Shown here piece by piece: positions 48,316-58,400 of a stretch of DNA of 64,000 nucleotides. Position numbers and translations under genes: made by a program. Within the stretch, counting starts at the first letter, position 1; each line of letters opens with the position of its first letter. Below the pieces are notes generated by a model. It was given only the letters and a program-made list of their open reading frames with translations, was not told the DNA's origin and did not search any database. The stretch comes from Coffea arabica (taxonomy: Eukaryota; Streptophyta; Magnoliopsida; Gentianales; Rubiaceae): positions 3,348,001 through 3,412,000 of the forward strand of contig NC_092310.1 of NCBI RefSeq assembly GCF_036785885.1. Reading direction: 5' to 3'.

Positions 48316-48400
48316 AAATAGGATTGGTTTAGTGGCTAAGAGAGGCCTCTTAGAGTTTTACTCGCTATCAAATTTAGGGTTTGAATCCTGTGCCTAATAA
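48316..48400 (+). mobile_element. tRNA-derived SINE fragment at the LINE target site
   Basis: Box A-like GGTTTAGTGGCTAAG (48326-48340) and box B-like GGGTTTGAATCCT (48377-48389) lie 37 bp apart. The LINE target-site duplication overlaps the start of this sequence, so the LINE appears to have inserted at the SINE's 5' end. No clear A-tail is seen. Confidence 0.5.
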
Positions 48401-48829
48401 TTGAGAGTAGGAAGTGTGTGGGAATGGATGGAAGGATTAAAAAAAACTGCAACTTTTGAAGTTGCAAAAATTGCATTTGATGAATACGTTTTTTACCATA
48501 TGGGAAGAAGTCCGGAAAACATCACTTTTAGGAATTTTTTTTCTTTAAGTAGCACTCTTTGGGGATTTACTCCATCATCCACTAGATAGTTCTGCGTACA
48601 AAAGCAGCCAACTCGCAAAATAGGTACTACACTGACAATAATGGAGAACTTTTTGGTCTCTGGTTTCTAACGAGATGGAGTAACAAACCCTGCGTGGTCA
48701 TTTGTAAAACCAAGAAAATGAAATGTCTAATTCCCATGGATTAGTAATTTATAAGACTAGATAATGCTTTCAGTTTTTTTACTAACAAATGACGTGAATT
48801 GCTATTTACTTTTCTCCAGTATGATTGCG

Positions 48830-48975
48830 ATTAAAGTTTCTTGTCCCTCTCCGGTGGAACTTACACAATTATTCAATCAGAAAAAGATGAAGGCCCCGGC
48901 AACAACAATGATTAAGAAAGCTCATGCAAAAATGCCAAGCAACTTCCATTGCAAAAGCATCCAAATTTCCCACTG
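48830..48975. repeat. Dispersed spacer repeat, segment A, copy 1
   Basis: Contains GTCCCTCTCCGGTGGAAC and GATGAAGGCCCCGGCAACAA, then AAAGCTCATGCAAAAATGCC and CAACTTCCATTGCAAAAGCA. Related copies are at 49505-49608, 50950-51640 (split by a hAT MITE) and 63030-63160. Function and origin are unknown. Confidence 0.6.
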
Positions 48976-49504
48976 AATTGAACCACTGATCGAGGGCTCC
49001 CTGATGTCTTTCAAGTATTCTACCGAAACAACTAATGGCCGCCTTCATTGACCAAACTTAGAATTGTTGTGGCCGACAAAATTTAGTCTAGGCTTTCATA
49101 CAGCTATTCTTTATCAAATCATGCAACATATATTTATTTGTAAACCAAAAACTTGTAGCAAATATTTGGACTTTTTTTGGAAAATTACTGTAGCATTGCT
49201 TTAATTGATGTATGATGTATGTGAGATAAAAAAATAATTAAAAATATATTGATAATATAAATAAATAAATCTTGACAAATAATTTACAGGCACAAACAAA
49301 CCCATTACGACCAGATGACAAGTTACTATGAACTATGAACAGAGTCTTTTAGAAGTTTGCATCCGAAGAGCAAAAAATTCCTTTGCTAACTTAAATATAT
49401 GCATTTACCATTCCATGTACTGAGAAATAAGTACAACATTGGCAATAATTCATACGGTAATTCAGATATTTTCAGTAACAGCCCCAGCATTGAATCATAA
49501 AAAT

Positions 49505-50270
49505 ATGAAGGCCCCATCAACAACAATAATGATTAAGAAAGCTCAGGCGAAAATGCCAAGCATCCTATTGAGGACTCCTTATTTGTCACATAATTGTCAT
49601 TATTTATTGGGCAAATTCCACTTTACCCCTATGTGGTTTAGCATTTTTACATAATCCCCCTATGATTTCAAAAATTATATATAACCCCCTCATGGTTTGG
49701 ATTAAAGTGTCAAAGTGACGGGAATGATCATTCGTAACGGAGTCACCTAAAATGTCAAAAATATCCTTATATAAAGTTGAAAATTATTTATTAACCAAGG
49801 GGGGTTATGTATATATTTTAAAAACCATAAGGGGGTTATATAATAAAGTATTAAACCATAAGGGGGTTATATGGTAAAGTATTAAACCATAAGGGGGTTA
49901 GTGTGTCATGTATTTATAAGGGTAATTTCGACATTTTCAGAAGTTCCGTTACGAATGACTATTTCCGTCACTTTGACACTTTAATCCAAACCATAAGAGA
50001 GTTATGTATAGCTTTTGAAACCATAAGGGGGTTATGTAAAAAATGCTAAACCATAGGGGGGTAAAATATAATTTGCCCTTATTTATTTCTTGTACCAAAA
50101 CATAGTAGTCGAAGTTGAGTTGGACCACAGGGTTGTTAATGTGAACATAAATATCTCATGTGATTAGGGTGGTTCTACACCTCGAATGCAACAAATGTAG
50201 TACAATTTAAGCATGGGCTTGTGTTGTAATTAATGTATGCGAATAAAATTCATTGTGTGATTGTAACAAA
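49505..50270. repeat. Dispersed spacer repeat, segments A and B, split by a MITE
   Basis: Segment A (from ATGAAGGCCCCATCAACAAC) runs to 49608 and segment B (GAATGCAACAAATGTAGTAC) lies at 50155-50270. The MITE 49609-50078 sits between them. At 63030-63440 the same two segments occur without the insertion. Confidence 0.55.
49609..50078. mobile_element. MULE-type MITE with 9-bp target duplication
   Basis: 470 bp, starting GGGCAAATTCCACTTTACCC and ending with the inverted AATTTGCCC. TTATTTATT flanks it perfectly (49600-49608 and 50079-50087). Inverted arms run about 200 bp. The centre holds a short tandem array of an ACCATAAGGGGGTTA-containing unit (49840-49905). It is non-coding. A truncated relative is at 31010-31474. 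Confidence 0.85.
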
Positions 50271-50949
50271 AGAATTTTTTCTCATAATTTCTTAAATTGG
50301 AGAATAAAAGAAGCTGGTAAATTGTAATTAATTTGTTATACAGAAAAAAATTATGTTGTTTCTTCAACTTTATAAATTTTTGGTGTGAAATTTTTTTTCT
50401 TTGCTTAAGAATAAAAATTTTTAAAAATGTAATTTGGAATAAAAACTAGAAGAAAATAGTAGAGGGATTTTTTACCTCTTAGGGAGTTAAGTGTTACAAA
50501 ATAGAAATTAGTTGGTAAAATGAGAAACATGGCATACCTTAGCAAGATAAATTGTAATTAACCCATATTATTAATTAAATAAATCTTATATACATTGACA
50601 GTGCATACATTCTTACCGTTAGATTCATGACACGTGTGCAAAAATTAAATTTTAAATTTAAATTTTATATAGTTATCATTCATCTAATGCTGATAATGTA
50701 TACAAGGAAATATTAATTCTTATTAATTTATTATGTGATCTTAACTTCGAAGGTGAAACTAATAATGTGGACCATACGGTCGCACATGAGCCATTAATTA
50801 AGAACATCTTTAGCTTAAACTCTGACAGCCACTAAGTTTTTAAATTCCATACTTATACCCCTGAAGCAAATGTTTTGAGTTTATCTCTAAAGAGACTAAC
50901 AGATTAGGTGAATGACTATTTTCCTTTTTCCCATGTCTCTGCCATCACA

Positions 50950-51660
50950 CTTTATTGTCCCTATCGGGTGGAACGGACAAGTGAAAATGCCAAGCATTCA
51001 GATCTTTTCAGATTAAAGGGCTCCAGCAAGCATTTACTCAATAAAGATGAAGGCCCCAGCACCAAAGAATGATTGAGAAACTCAGGTGAAATTAGGGATG
51101 TAATCGAATCGAGTTGCTCGCGAGCTCGGTTAAAAGTTTGACTCGAACTCGGGTTGACCGAGTTCGAGTTCGAGTCGAACTCGAGCGCTTCGATAAGATA
51201 AACGAGTCAAGTTCGAGCATCCAGAAGCATTGCTCGAAGGCTCGTCGATTCTTATCGAGTTTTTAATTTTAATTATTTAATATATTATTATTATAAAATT
51301 ACCCTTATACCCAAAAGAGTTGTTGAATTTACGAAATATTTCAAGTCATATAAAAATTTTTAAAGGGCAATAATGTCTTTTCACTCAAAAATTGTCAAGA
51401 AAATGAAAATTTCTAACTCAAGCTTGATAAGGCTTGTATTGACTCGAGCTCATGCGAGTTGAGCTCGAGTTTTGCAAGCAAGCATCGAGCTCGAGCTCGA
51501 TCTCTAATAATAGTACTCGCTCGAGCAGCCTTTTTGCATGTCGAGTCGAGTTCGAGTATGGCGATATTCGGTCTCGACTCGACTCGATTACAACCCTAGG
51601 TGAAATTGCCAAGTAACTTCCAATGCAAAAGCATCCGACTTTGATAACCTTTTTTTTGGA
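50950..51660. repeat. Dispersed spacer repeat, segment A, copy 3, split by a hAT MITE
   Basis: The left part has GTCCCTATCGGGTGGAACGG and GATGAAGGCCCCAGCACC; the right part has TGCCAAGTAACTTCCAATGC. The MITE 51093-51598 separates them, and its 8-bp duplication lies within the repeat. Confidence 0.6.
51093..51598. mobile_element. hAT-type MITE with 8-bp target duplication
   Basis: 506 bp starting TAGGGATGTAATCGAATCGA and ending with the inverted CGATTACAACCCTA. GGTGAAAT flanks it directly (51085-51092 and 51599-51606); 8 bp is the hAT size. The arms are made of GAGCTCGAG/CTCGAGTTCG-type repeats around an AT-rich centre. It is non-coding. Confidence 0.85.
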
Positions 51661-52106
51661 AAGCCATTTTGCCTTAAAAGAATTTCTACGTGTTTTTCCA
51701 AGCACATTTTTTAATTACTTTTATATTTCGTGTATATCAAATTACTATAATATTTTTTTTACAAATACTTTAAAAAATAGCAATCCAAATGAAAAAGAAG
51801 CATTCCACTTCGACGTGGATTGATGACTTTCAAATGGTTACATCATGAACCATTTTTTTTCTTGTCAAGGGACTAGCGCTGCATTTGGGAGGCAAGAAAT
51901 GATAAGAAAAGAAAAGTTTGGATGGATATATGTTAATTTTTGTCATTTGGGAGAAAGAGTGGGAAAGAAAATAAAAGAATTGGGCAGATTTTGATTTCTC
52001 TCCAGAGTCAAAATATTTTCCGCCTAAAGTATACTTTCACAATATGACAGTTTTACCCGTAAAAAGTTTCTAGGCAAAGTTAAATTTCCATGACTTCTAG
52101 CTTCCT

Positions 52107-52225
52107 TATAAAACCCCAGTCAATAAAAAATTCATCTCACTCTTCCTTCTCTTGACCACTAACACTCTGGCGGAGCGAAAATAGAGAAACTATTTGTGCC
52201 CTCTTTCTGCTTCAAGATCAGGTAA
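52107..52225 (+). promoter_or_regulatory. Possible core promoter and 5' leader exon
   Basis: TATAAAA at 52107-52113 is followed by a pyrimidine-rich leader-like stretch and a donor-like AG/GTAACC at about 52220. No coding frame follows for 1.4 kb. It could be a distal promoter with a leader intron for the CNL at 53700, or chance. There is no matching sequence upstream of CNL copy 1. Confidence 0.25.
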
Positions 52226-53372
52226 CCTCCTCTTCTATTCATAGTTGCTTCATAGTATTATGGATACATTGACATGGGGTGTATGATGGAATTCTATTTT
52301 GTCACATGAATTTCCATAATTCCTTAATGAATTAAATTTAAAATTTCACATGCTTTAGTTGTTTCCTGGACACTTGATTACTTGATAGCTTATTCTTGGT
52401 CTTCTACCTGATTATTTGAATCATTATAGGGCTTCAATAATTTTTCAAAATTATCCCTCTTTAATAATAGCTAACAATCCTGGACGACAAGTAGGATGAG
52501 AGATTATGATGTATGTATTTCTAGGAAAGTTCGTTAATTTGCATTTGGATCAAAGTTTAAACAAGTTGGATAATTGATAATTTATTCCCGTTGAATCATC
52601 TTAGACATCCATTTATGCTGCACTTAGTACTGATCTTAATCACTCACAACAATGATCAGATTATCACCAATTAATGGCTTGGCATAATCACTCACAACAA
52701 CCTTTGCCGGTTCTTTTAGTTGGAGTAAGGCAGCATACGACAAGAAATAATTGATTTTTTCAACTAGTATTGGGTGGCAAACTATGATCATATTTTAATG
52801 ACTTCGTATATATATAGTAAGGTTGTGTGGATAGCAACAAATTTATCAATTTTATTATTTTAATTACCTACTGACTCATAAAACAAATACACTAACAATA
52901 ATACTTTTAGTTGGATAAGAAATCACACTAAGATTCAAATTAGTTTCACATTCAACAAAAACAACGACAATTAATTGGTGTTGACGTTATTTGCCATGTA
53001 ACAAAATTGATCATGCGTCAAAGGATTTGTAGCACAAATTATGTCGATCGATCCATTGGGTATCGATCTAAACAAAGTCAAAATATGCGAAAGGAAATAT
53101 TGATGCAACTTAGGACAAATTAGATATGTAGTCTCGATAAACATTGACAAAAAGTTCCTAAATTTGGCAAACTTGGATATATAGACTTAAACAGTGTTGT
53201 GAGGTGAAAAATTAGGGGCAACATGATCGAACACCGGTCTAAAAGAATTATATGATAATTATATTTTAGATGGAGTATTTGAGATCACAAGCCTCACTGT
53301 CAAAATTTCAACTACATAGGAAGCAAATTAACTGATTTAAAAAGAGGTGTCTCTTTTTGTTTATTGATTTGC

Positions 53373-53380
53373 TATATAAA
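53373..53380 (+). promoter_or_regulatory. Candidate TATA box of CNL gene 2
   Basis: TATATAAA lies 320 bp before the ATG and about 135 bp before the block conserved with copy 1 starts (about 53512). A transcription start near 53410 would give a leader of about 290 nt. The assignment rests on the motif alone. Confidence 0.35.
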
Positions 53381-53699
53381 CATTTTGATCCTATTAACTT
53401 TCGCTACCTTAATTTCCTAATTGAGGAACCGTCTTATAAAAGTTTCACCACCTCCTCAGATTACTACAATCAGATTGCGCTAAAATTATTTTGAGGTGAC
53501 CCCACACAATTTGATTAATCCCAATTATACCGCAACGGAATCTGAATCTCACACATCAACCCACTGGAATCGTTTAATCATCTCTCTCTTGTTCTGACTG
53601 GCTTCTATTCTGATTTCTGCCAATTGTTGCTGAAACATTCCTTCCATCTCTTCTATCAGAAAACCTTTCGATCCTAGTTCCAATTCCAAGCAAGAAACA

Positions 53700-56600
53700 A
53701 TGGCTGACGCTGCTATCAGTGCTACTGTTAAGGTCGTCCTGGAGACGGTCATTTCCATTGCCGCGGACCGTGTTGGTATGGTTCTCGGGGTCAAAGCAGA
53801 GTTGGAGAGACTAAGCAACACTGCTGCAACGATCCGAGGTTTCTTGGCTGATGCTGACGGGAAAATGCATAGCCCAGGGGTGCGAGATTGGCTCAAGAAG
53901 CTAGAGGATGAGGTTTTTAAAGCTGATACCGTGCTGGACGAGCTCAACTACGACAATCTTCGTCGGGAGGTGAAGTACCGAAATCAACTCACCAAGAAGA
54001 AGGTATGCTTCTTCTTCTCCTTCTTTAATGCAATTGGCTTTAGTTCCAGCTTGGCTTCAAGGATCCGGGACATCAACACCAACTTCAAAAGGATCAACCA
54101 GCAAGCCAATGACTTGGGATTGGTAACCAAGTACCAAATTGAAGCTGCACTCCCTGCTGATGCCGCTGGTGCCACGACAAGCAGACAGACCGACTCTATC
54201 ATTCTTCCAAACGTTGTAGGAAGATCCGGCGATGAGTCAAAGATAGTGGGGATGCTGTTGACCCCATCTGAAAGAGTTGTCTCAGTTATTCCCATTACAG
54301 GCATGGGTGGTCTGGGCAAAACAACTCTTGCTAAATCAGTCTACAACAATACAAAAATTGATGAGAATTTTGGCATAAAGAGTTGGGTTTGTGTGGCTAG
54401 AAAAATTGATATAGTGGAGCTGTTTAAATTGATTTTAAAATCGTTGACAAGAACGAAGGTTGAAGTGGATGATAGGGAAGCCATAGTTCAGGAAATTCGA
54501 GGAAAACTTGGGGAAAAAAGATTTCTCCTTGTTCTTGATGATGTATGGAATTGTGAACCGGGATTGTGGAGTGACTTCTTCGCCACATTGTTGGGACTCA
54601 GTACAACTAAAGGAAGCTGGTGTATTCTCACTACTCGTCTACAACCAGTGGCTAATGCTGTGCTTAGGCATTTGCAAATGAATGGTGGTCCTTATTTCTT
54701 AGGAAAGCTATCAGGTGATGAGTGCTGGTCCATCATAAAAAGAAAGGTGCTCGCAAGGGAAGAAGTAACAAAAGAATTGGAAGCAATACAGGAGCAAATT
54801 TTAAGGAGATGCGATGGCCTACCCTTGGCGGCAAGTTTGATTGGTGGCTTGTTGCTTAACAACAGAAGAGAGAAGTGGCACTCCATTGTGCAGGAGAGTC
54901 TCTTGAATGAAGATCAAAGCGAGATCGATCAAATACTTAAGGTGAGCTTTGATCATTTATCACCTCCATCAGTTAAGAAATGTTTTGCATATTGCTCGAT
55001 TTTTCGCCAGGATACTGAATTGGGAGAAGATGAACTAATTCAGCACTGGGTTGCAGAAGGTTTTGTTCAACCAGATCGCCAAAACCAAAGATTGATGGAG
55101 GAAATAGCGGGTGATTATTTGAGGATTTTGTTACAAAATTCCTTATTGGAAGAAGTAGAAGAGTCGTGGAGAACATATTATAAAATGCATGATCTCGTGC
55201 ATGATTTTGCAAAATCAGTTCTCAATCCTAAAAGCAGCAGCCAGGATCGCTACCTTGCATTACACTCATATGAAGAAATGGCAGAAAATGTCAGATGGAA
55301 TAAAGCAGCATCAATCCGCTCGTTATTTCTCCATTTAGGGGGTGGCATATCTGCTGACACGAACATGTTATCAAGATTCAAGCACTTGCATGTTCTCAAA
55401 TTGTCTGGATATGATGTCATGTTTCTGCCGAGCTCTATTGGCAAACTATTACATTTGCGGTTGCTCGACATTTCATCTTCTCGAATCAAAAGTTTGCCAG
55501 AATCTCTTTGCAAGCTATATAATTTGCACACACTAACGATTCGAAATAATGCACTTGGAGGAGGTTTTCCAAAACGGATGAATGATTTGATTAGCTTGAG
55601 GCATCTAAACTACCATCATCATCGTGCAAAATTTAAAATGCCGATGCAAATGGGACAATTGACTTGTCTTCAAACTCTGAAGTTCTTTAATGTAAGTCAA
55701 GAGAAGGGTTGTGGCATCGAAGAGCTTGGGACCTTGAAATATCTTAGAGGACCATTGGAGATAAGAAATCTTGAACTAGTAGAGGGCAAAGATGCAGCTA
55801 AACAAGCAAAATTGTTCGAAAAGCCAAATCTGTCTCGCTTAAGGTTAGACTTTAGACGGAAGAGGGGGCATCAGAAAAGCGATAACTCTGATGAGGATGT
55901 GTTGGAAGGTCTCCAACCTCACCCAAATTTGCAAAAGTTGGAAATTCGATATTTTATGGGTGATAAATTTTCGCAATGGCTTATCAATTTGCCAAAATTG
56001 GTGGAGTTGTGGATAGAAGATTGCAAGAGATGCAGTGAACTCCCCTCATTAGGACAACTACCATCCCTCAAACGTCTCTTTTTGAACAGACTAGAAAACA
56101 TTCGATCTGTTGGAGATGAATTCTATGGTATTACTACTAATGAGGAGGGGGAGGATGAGGGCAGATCACGAGCATCAGGGAGCAGCACTAGAAGACGAAA
56201 ATTCTTTCCGGCCCTTGAAGAACTCCGTGTAGCATATATGAAGAATTTGGTAGAGTGGAAGGATGCAGACCAAGTGAGGTCAACAATAGCCGAAGAAGCA
56301 GCAGATGTCTTTCCCATGCTGAGGGATTTGAGCATTCAACATTGCCCCCAACTGACCACTCTCCCGTGCTCATGCAAAATTCTAGACGTGCAATATTGCC
56401 GCAATCTAACAAGTATAAAAACGGGTTACGGCACTGCTTCTGTTGAAAAGTTGAAGATTGGCTGTTGCAACAATCTTAGGGAGCTGCCAGAAGATGTGTT
56501 TGGATCGAGTTTGCAGCGGCTGAGCATCGAAAGTTGCCCAAGACTAATTAGTCTGGGAGTAAATGGGCTGAAATGCCCACTACCATGTCTTGAACGATTG

Positions 56601-57200
56601 AGTATTCAATATTGTGTTGGGTTGACCACTATATCCGACAAAATGTTCGAGTCATGCCAGTCTCTGAGGTCCCTGTCGGTGGAGTGTTGCCCCAATCTGG
56701 TGTCATTTTCGCTTAATTTGCAGGAGATGCCTTCTCTCGAGGATTTCGCCCTGCTCAACTGTCCGAAATTGATCCCTCATAGGTTCAATGGATTTGCTTT
56801 TGCCACCAACTTAAGAAAATTGTGGATCGGTCCCTTCTCCTCAGGTGACTCCTCAATTGATGGTTTTGACTGGTCTGGTTTAAGATCTGCATCAACACTC
56901 CGTAAGGTTCACTTAGAAGGGTTACGTCACTCGGATTTCCTGCCACACCAGCTTCAATACTTGACTACCCTCACTTCACTAAATCTGAAGAACTTTGGAG
57001 GAATAGAAGTGCTACCTGATTGGATTGGAAACCTTGTGTCCCTTGAAACCCTACAGCTATCGAATTGCGAAAAGCTTCGATGTTTGCTGTCTGAGGCTGC
57101 CATGAGACGACTCACAAAGTTAACTAGTGTTGAAGTTCGTCGGTGTCCTCTATTAAGACAACGATACGCTCCCCAAAGAGGCATCTACTTGGAGGAGTAG
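53700..57200 (+). CDS. CC-NB-LRR (CNL) disease-resistance protein, copy 2, intact
   Basis: Intracellular NLR immune receptor of the RGA/RPI-BLB1-like class, single exon, 1166 residues, ATG in GAAACAATGG as in copy 1. Seen in order: coiled coil with EDEVFKADTVLDEL; P-loop GMGGLGKTT (201-209); kinase-2 LVLDDVW (277-283); RNBS-B GSWCILTTR; GLPL (373-376); RNBS-D CFAYCSIF; MHD (496-498); then about 600 residues of LRRs, including the family hallmark CKRCSELPSLGQLPSLKRL, ending PQRGIYLEE. All nucleotide-switch motifs are intact and no frame break occurs. It is the close paralogue of the gene at 17278; similarity begins about 190 bp before the ATG and runs 1.2 kb past the stop. The partial ALY duplicate follows 1.2 kb downstream. 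This is the likely functional member of the pair; its pathogen specificity cannot be read. Confidence 0.95.
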   Translation: MADAAISATVKVVLETVISIAADRVGMVLGVKAELERLSNTAATIRGFLADADGKMHSPGVRDWLKKLEDEVFKADTVLDELNYDNLRREVKYRNQLTKKKVCFFFSFFNAIGFSSSLASRIRDINTNFKRINQQANDLGLVTKYQIEAALPADAAGATTSRQTDSIILPNVVGRSGDESKIVGMLLTPSERVVSVIPITGMGGLGKTTLAKSVYNNTKIDENFGIKSWVCVARKIDIVELFKLILKSLTRTKVEVDDREAIVQEIRGKLGEKRFLLVLDDVWNCEPGLWSDFFATLLGLSTTKGSWCILTTRLQPVANAVLRHLQMNGGPYFLGKLSGDECWSIIKRKVLAREEVTKELEAIQEQILRRCDGLPLAASLIGGLLLNNRREKWHSIVQESLLNEDQSEIDQILKVSFDHLSPPSVKKCFAYCSIFRQDTELGEDELIQHWVAEGFVQPDRQNQRLMEEIAGDYLRILLQNSLLEEVEESWRTYYKMHDLVHDFAKSVLNPKSSSQDRYLALHSYEEMAENVRWNKAASIRSLFLHLGGGISADTNMLSRFKHLHVLKLSGYDVMFLPSSIGKLLHLRLLDISSSRIKSLPESLCKLYNLHTLTIRNNALGGGFPKRMNDLISLRHLNYHHHRAKFKMPMQMGQLTCLQTLKFFNVSQEKGCGIEELGTLKYLRGPLEIRNLELVEGKDAAKQAKLFEKPNLSRLRLDFRRKRGHQKSDNSDEDVLEGLQPHPNLQKLEIRYFMGDKFSQWLINLPKLVELWIEDCKRCSELPSLGQLPSLKRLFLNRLENIRSVGDEFYGITTNEEGEDEGRSRASGSSTRRRKFFPALEELRVAYMKNLVEWKDADQVRSTIAEEAADVFPMLRDLSIQHCPQLTTLPCSCKILDVQYCRNLTSIKTGYGTASVEKLKIGCCNNLRELPEDVFGSSLQRLSIESCPRLISLGVNGLKCPLPCLERLSIQYCVGLTTISDKMFESCQSLRSLSVECCPNLVSFSLNLQEMPSLEDFALLNCPKLIPHRFNGFAFATNLRKLWIGPFSSGDSSIDGFDWSGLRSASTLRKVHLEGLRHSDFLPHQLQYLTTLTSLNLKNFGGIEVLPDWIGNLVSLETLQLSNCEKLRCLLSEAAMRRLTKLTSVEVRRCPLLRQRYAPQRGIYLEE

Positions 57201-58395
57201 ATTTCAAGTTATTTTGTAAGATTTTCCTATCTAAAGTTCACACTCATATATATGTATACAAATTTTTTGACATAAATTTGCTCTTCAGTCTCTTATACTC
57301 TGTTTTCTCCGTCTCTTCTATGAAATTTCACTAGTCTTGCAAAGTTAATCTCTGTAATCCTCTTCTTTTTGGGCAGACCTTGGTTTCTCTTCAAAGATTA
57401 GTTTTAACAGATCATGGTTTTGAACAAATTAGAAGAGACCAAAATTCTGGATTTCCTCTGCCTCTCTGAATCACTGAAAGATTTTGAACATCTTAAAAAC
57501 TCCTTACACTTCAAATTGTTACATTCTATTTGGCCAAGGATGAAATTATTAGCAATGGTGCATACACAATTAGCCTCTTTGTTTGAATGTGTTGGAAAAT
57601 GTTTCATTTGATTTGTAATGCTACATGTACGTGGACCCATTCTTCATTTTTCTGTCACCTGATATTGCCGGTTTGAACGGACAACATTAAAGCTAATCAA
57701 GAAACATTTGCGAAGAAAATTCAAGATACAATTTTCTGTTCAATATACAATAATTTTGGATAGTTGTTTGTCATGTTTCACAAGTTCCAGAAGTTTATAC
57801 ATCACAATTACCATGCAGGCCAGCAGTGAGAGCGAACAAGAAGAAGTCGATGACAATGAACAAGCAGGCAGACATGGTGAACAAAAAAGCACTGATAGTG
57901 TGCTCAAACATCAGCTTCATGGTGTTTCCCATCGTTGCTGAAGAAGAAGAAGATCTTAGGAGGTTTGTTGTGTAGAAAAGTGATAATGCAGCATTTCTCT
58001 CCCCAAGAACTCTTTTATTACCTCCATCCAATTTACTAAGAGTACAAGGAATTGGTGCAAGTTTGCATTCTAGTATGCTTGAGTCATGTAATTGGCCTAA
58101 GAACAGGGCATTTTCCTGTACTTTTATGTGTTTGTGAACTTTTACCCTATGCCAATAGCTTATCTTTTGCTCTTTAAGATTTTTTTATTTACTTGGTGCT
58201 AAACATGTCTTTTGATTGTGAAAGAATCTGGTCTTTTCCGATTTCCTTGCACTAGTTACTAGACCATAACTTTTCTTTGCTTCCACTGTTCATTATAATC
58301 GGAGCCAGACTGAAATGTACCATTGTGATGCTTTCTAGAGTCTTAGGAAGCATAGCTTATGTTATTGGACAAAGGACACCATCGTTTACACACCA
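57201..58395. repeat. CNL gene 2 3' flank, paralogous to 20659-21870
   Basis: Contains the same ordered blocks as the flank of copy 1, with likely spliced 3' UTR pieces (acceptor-like TTTTTGGGCAG before 57377, CCATGCAG before 57820). Short frames here are not conserved between the copies, so I do not call a gene. Similarity stops around 58390, immediately before ALY-derived sequence. Confidence 0.7.
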
Positions 58396-58400
58396 ATTGT

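Noticed and set aside
49840..49905. Possible CRISPR-like short repeat array
   Set aside because: About three imperfect units of a G-rich MITE-internal repeat without distinct spacers, in a plant genome.
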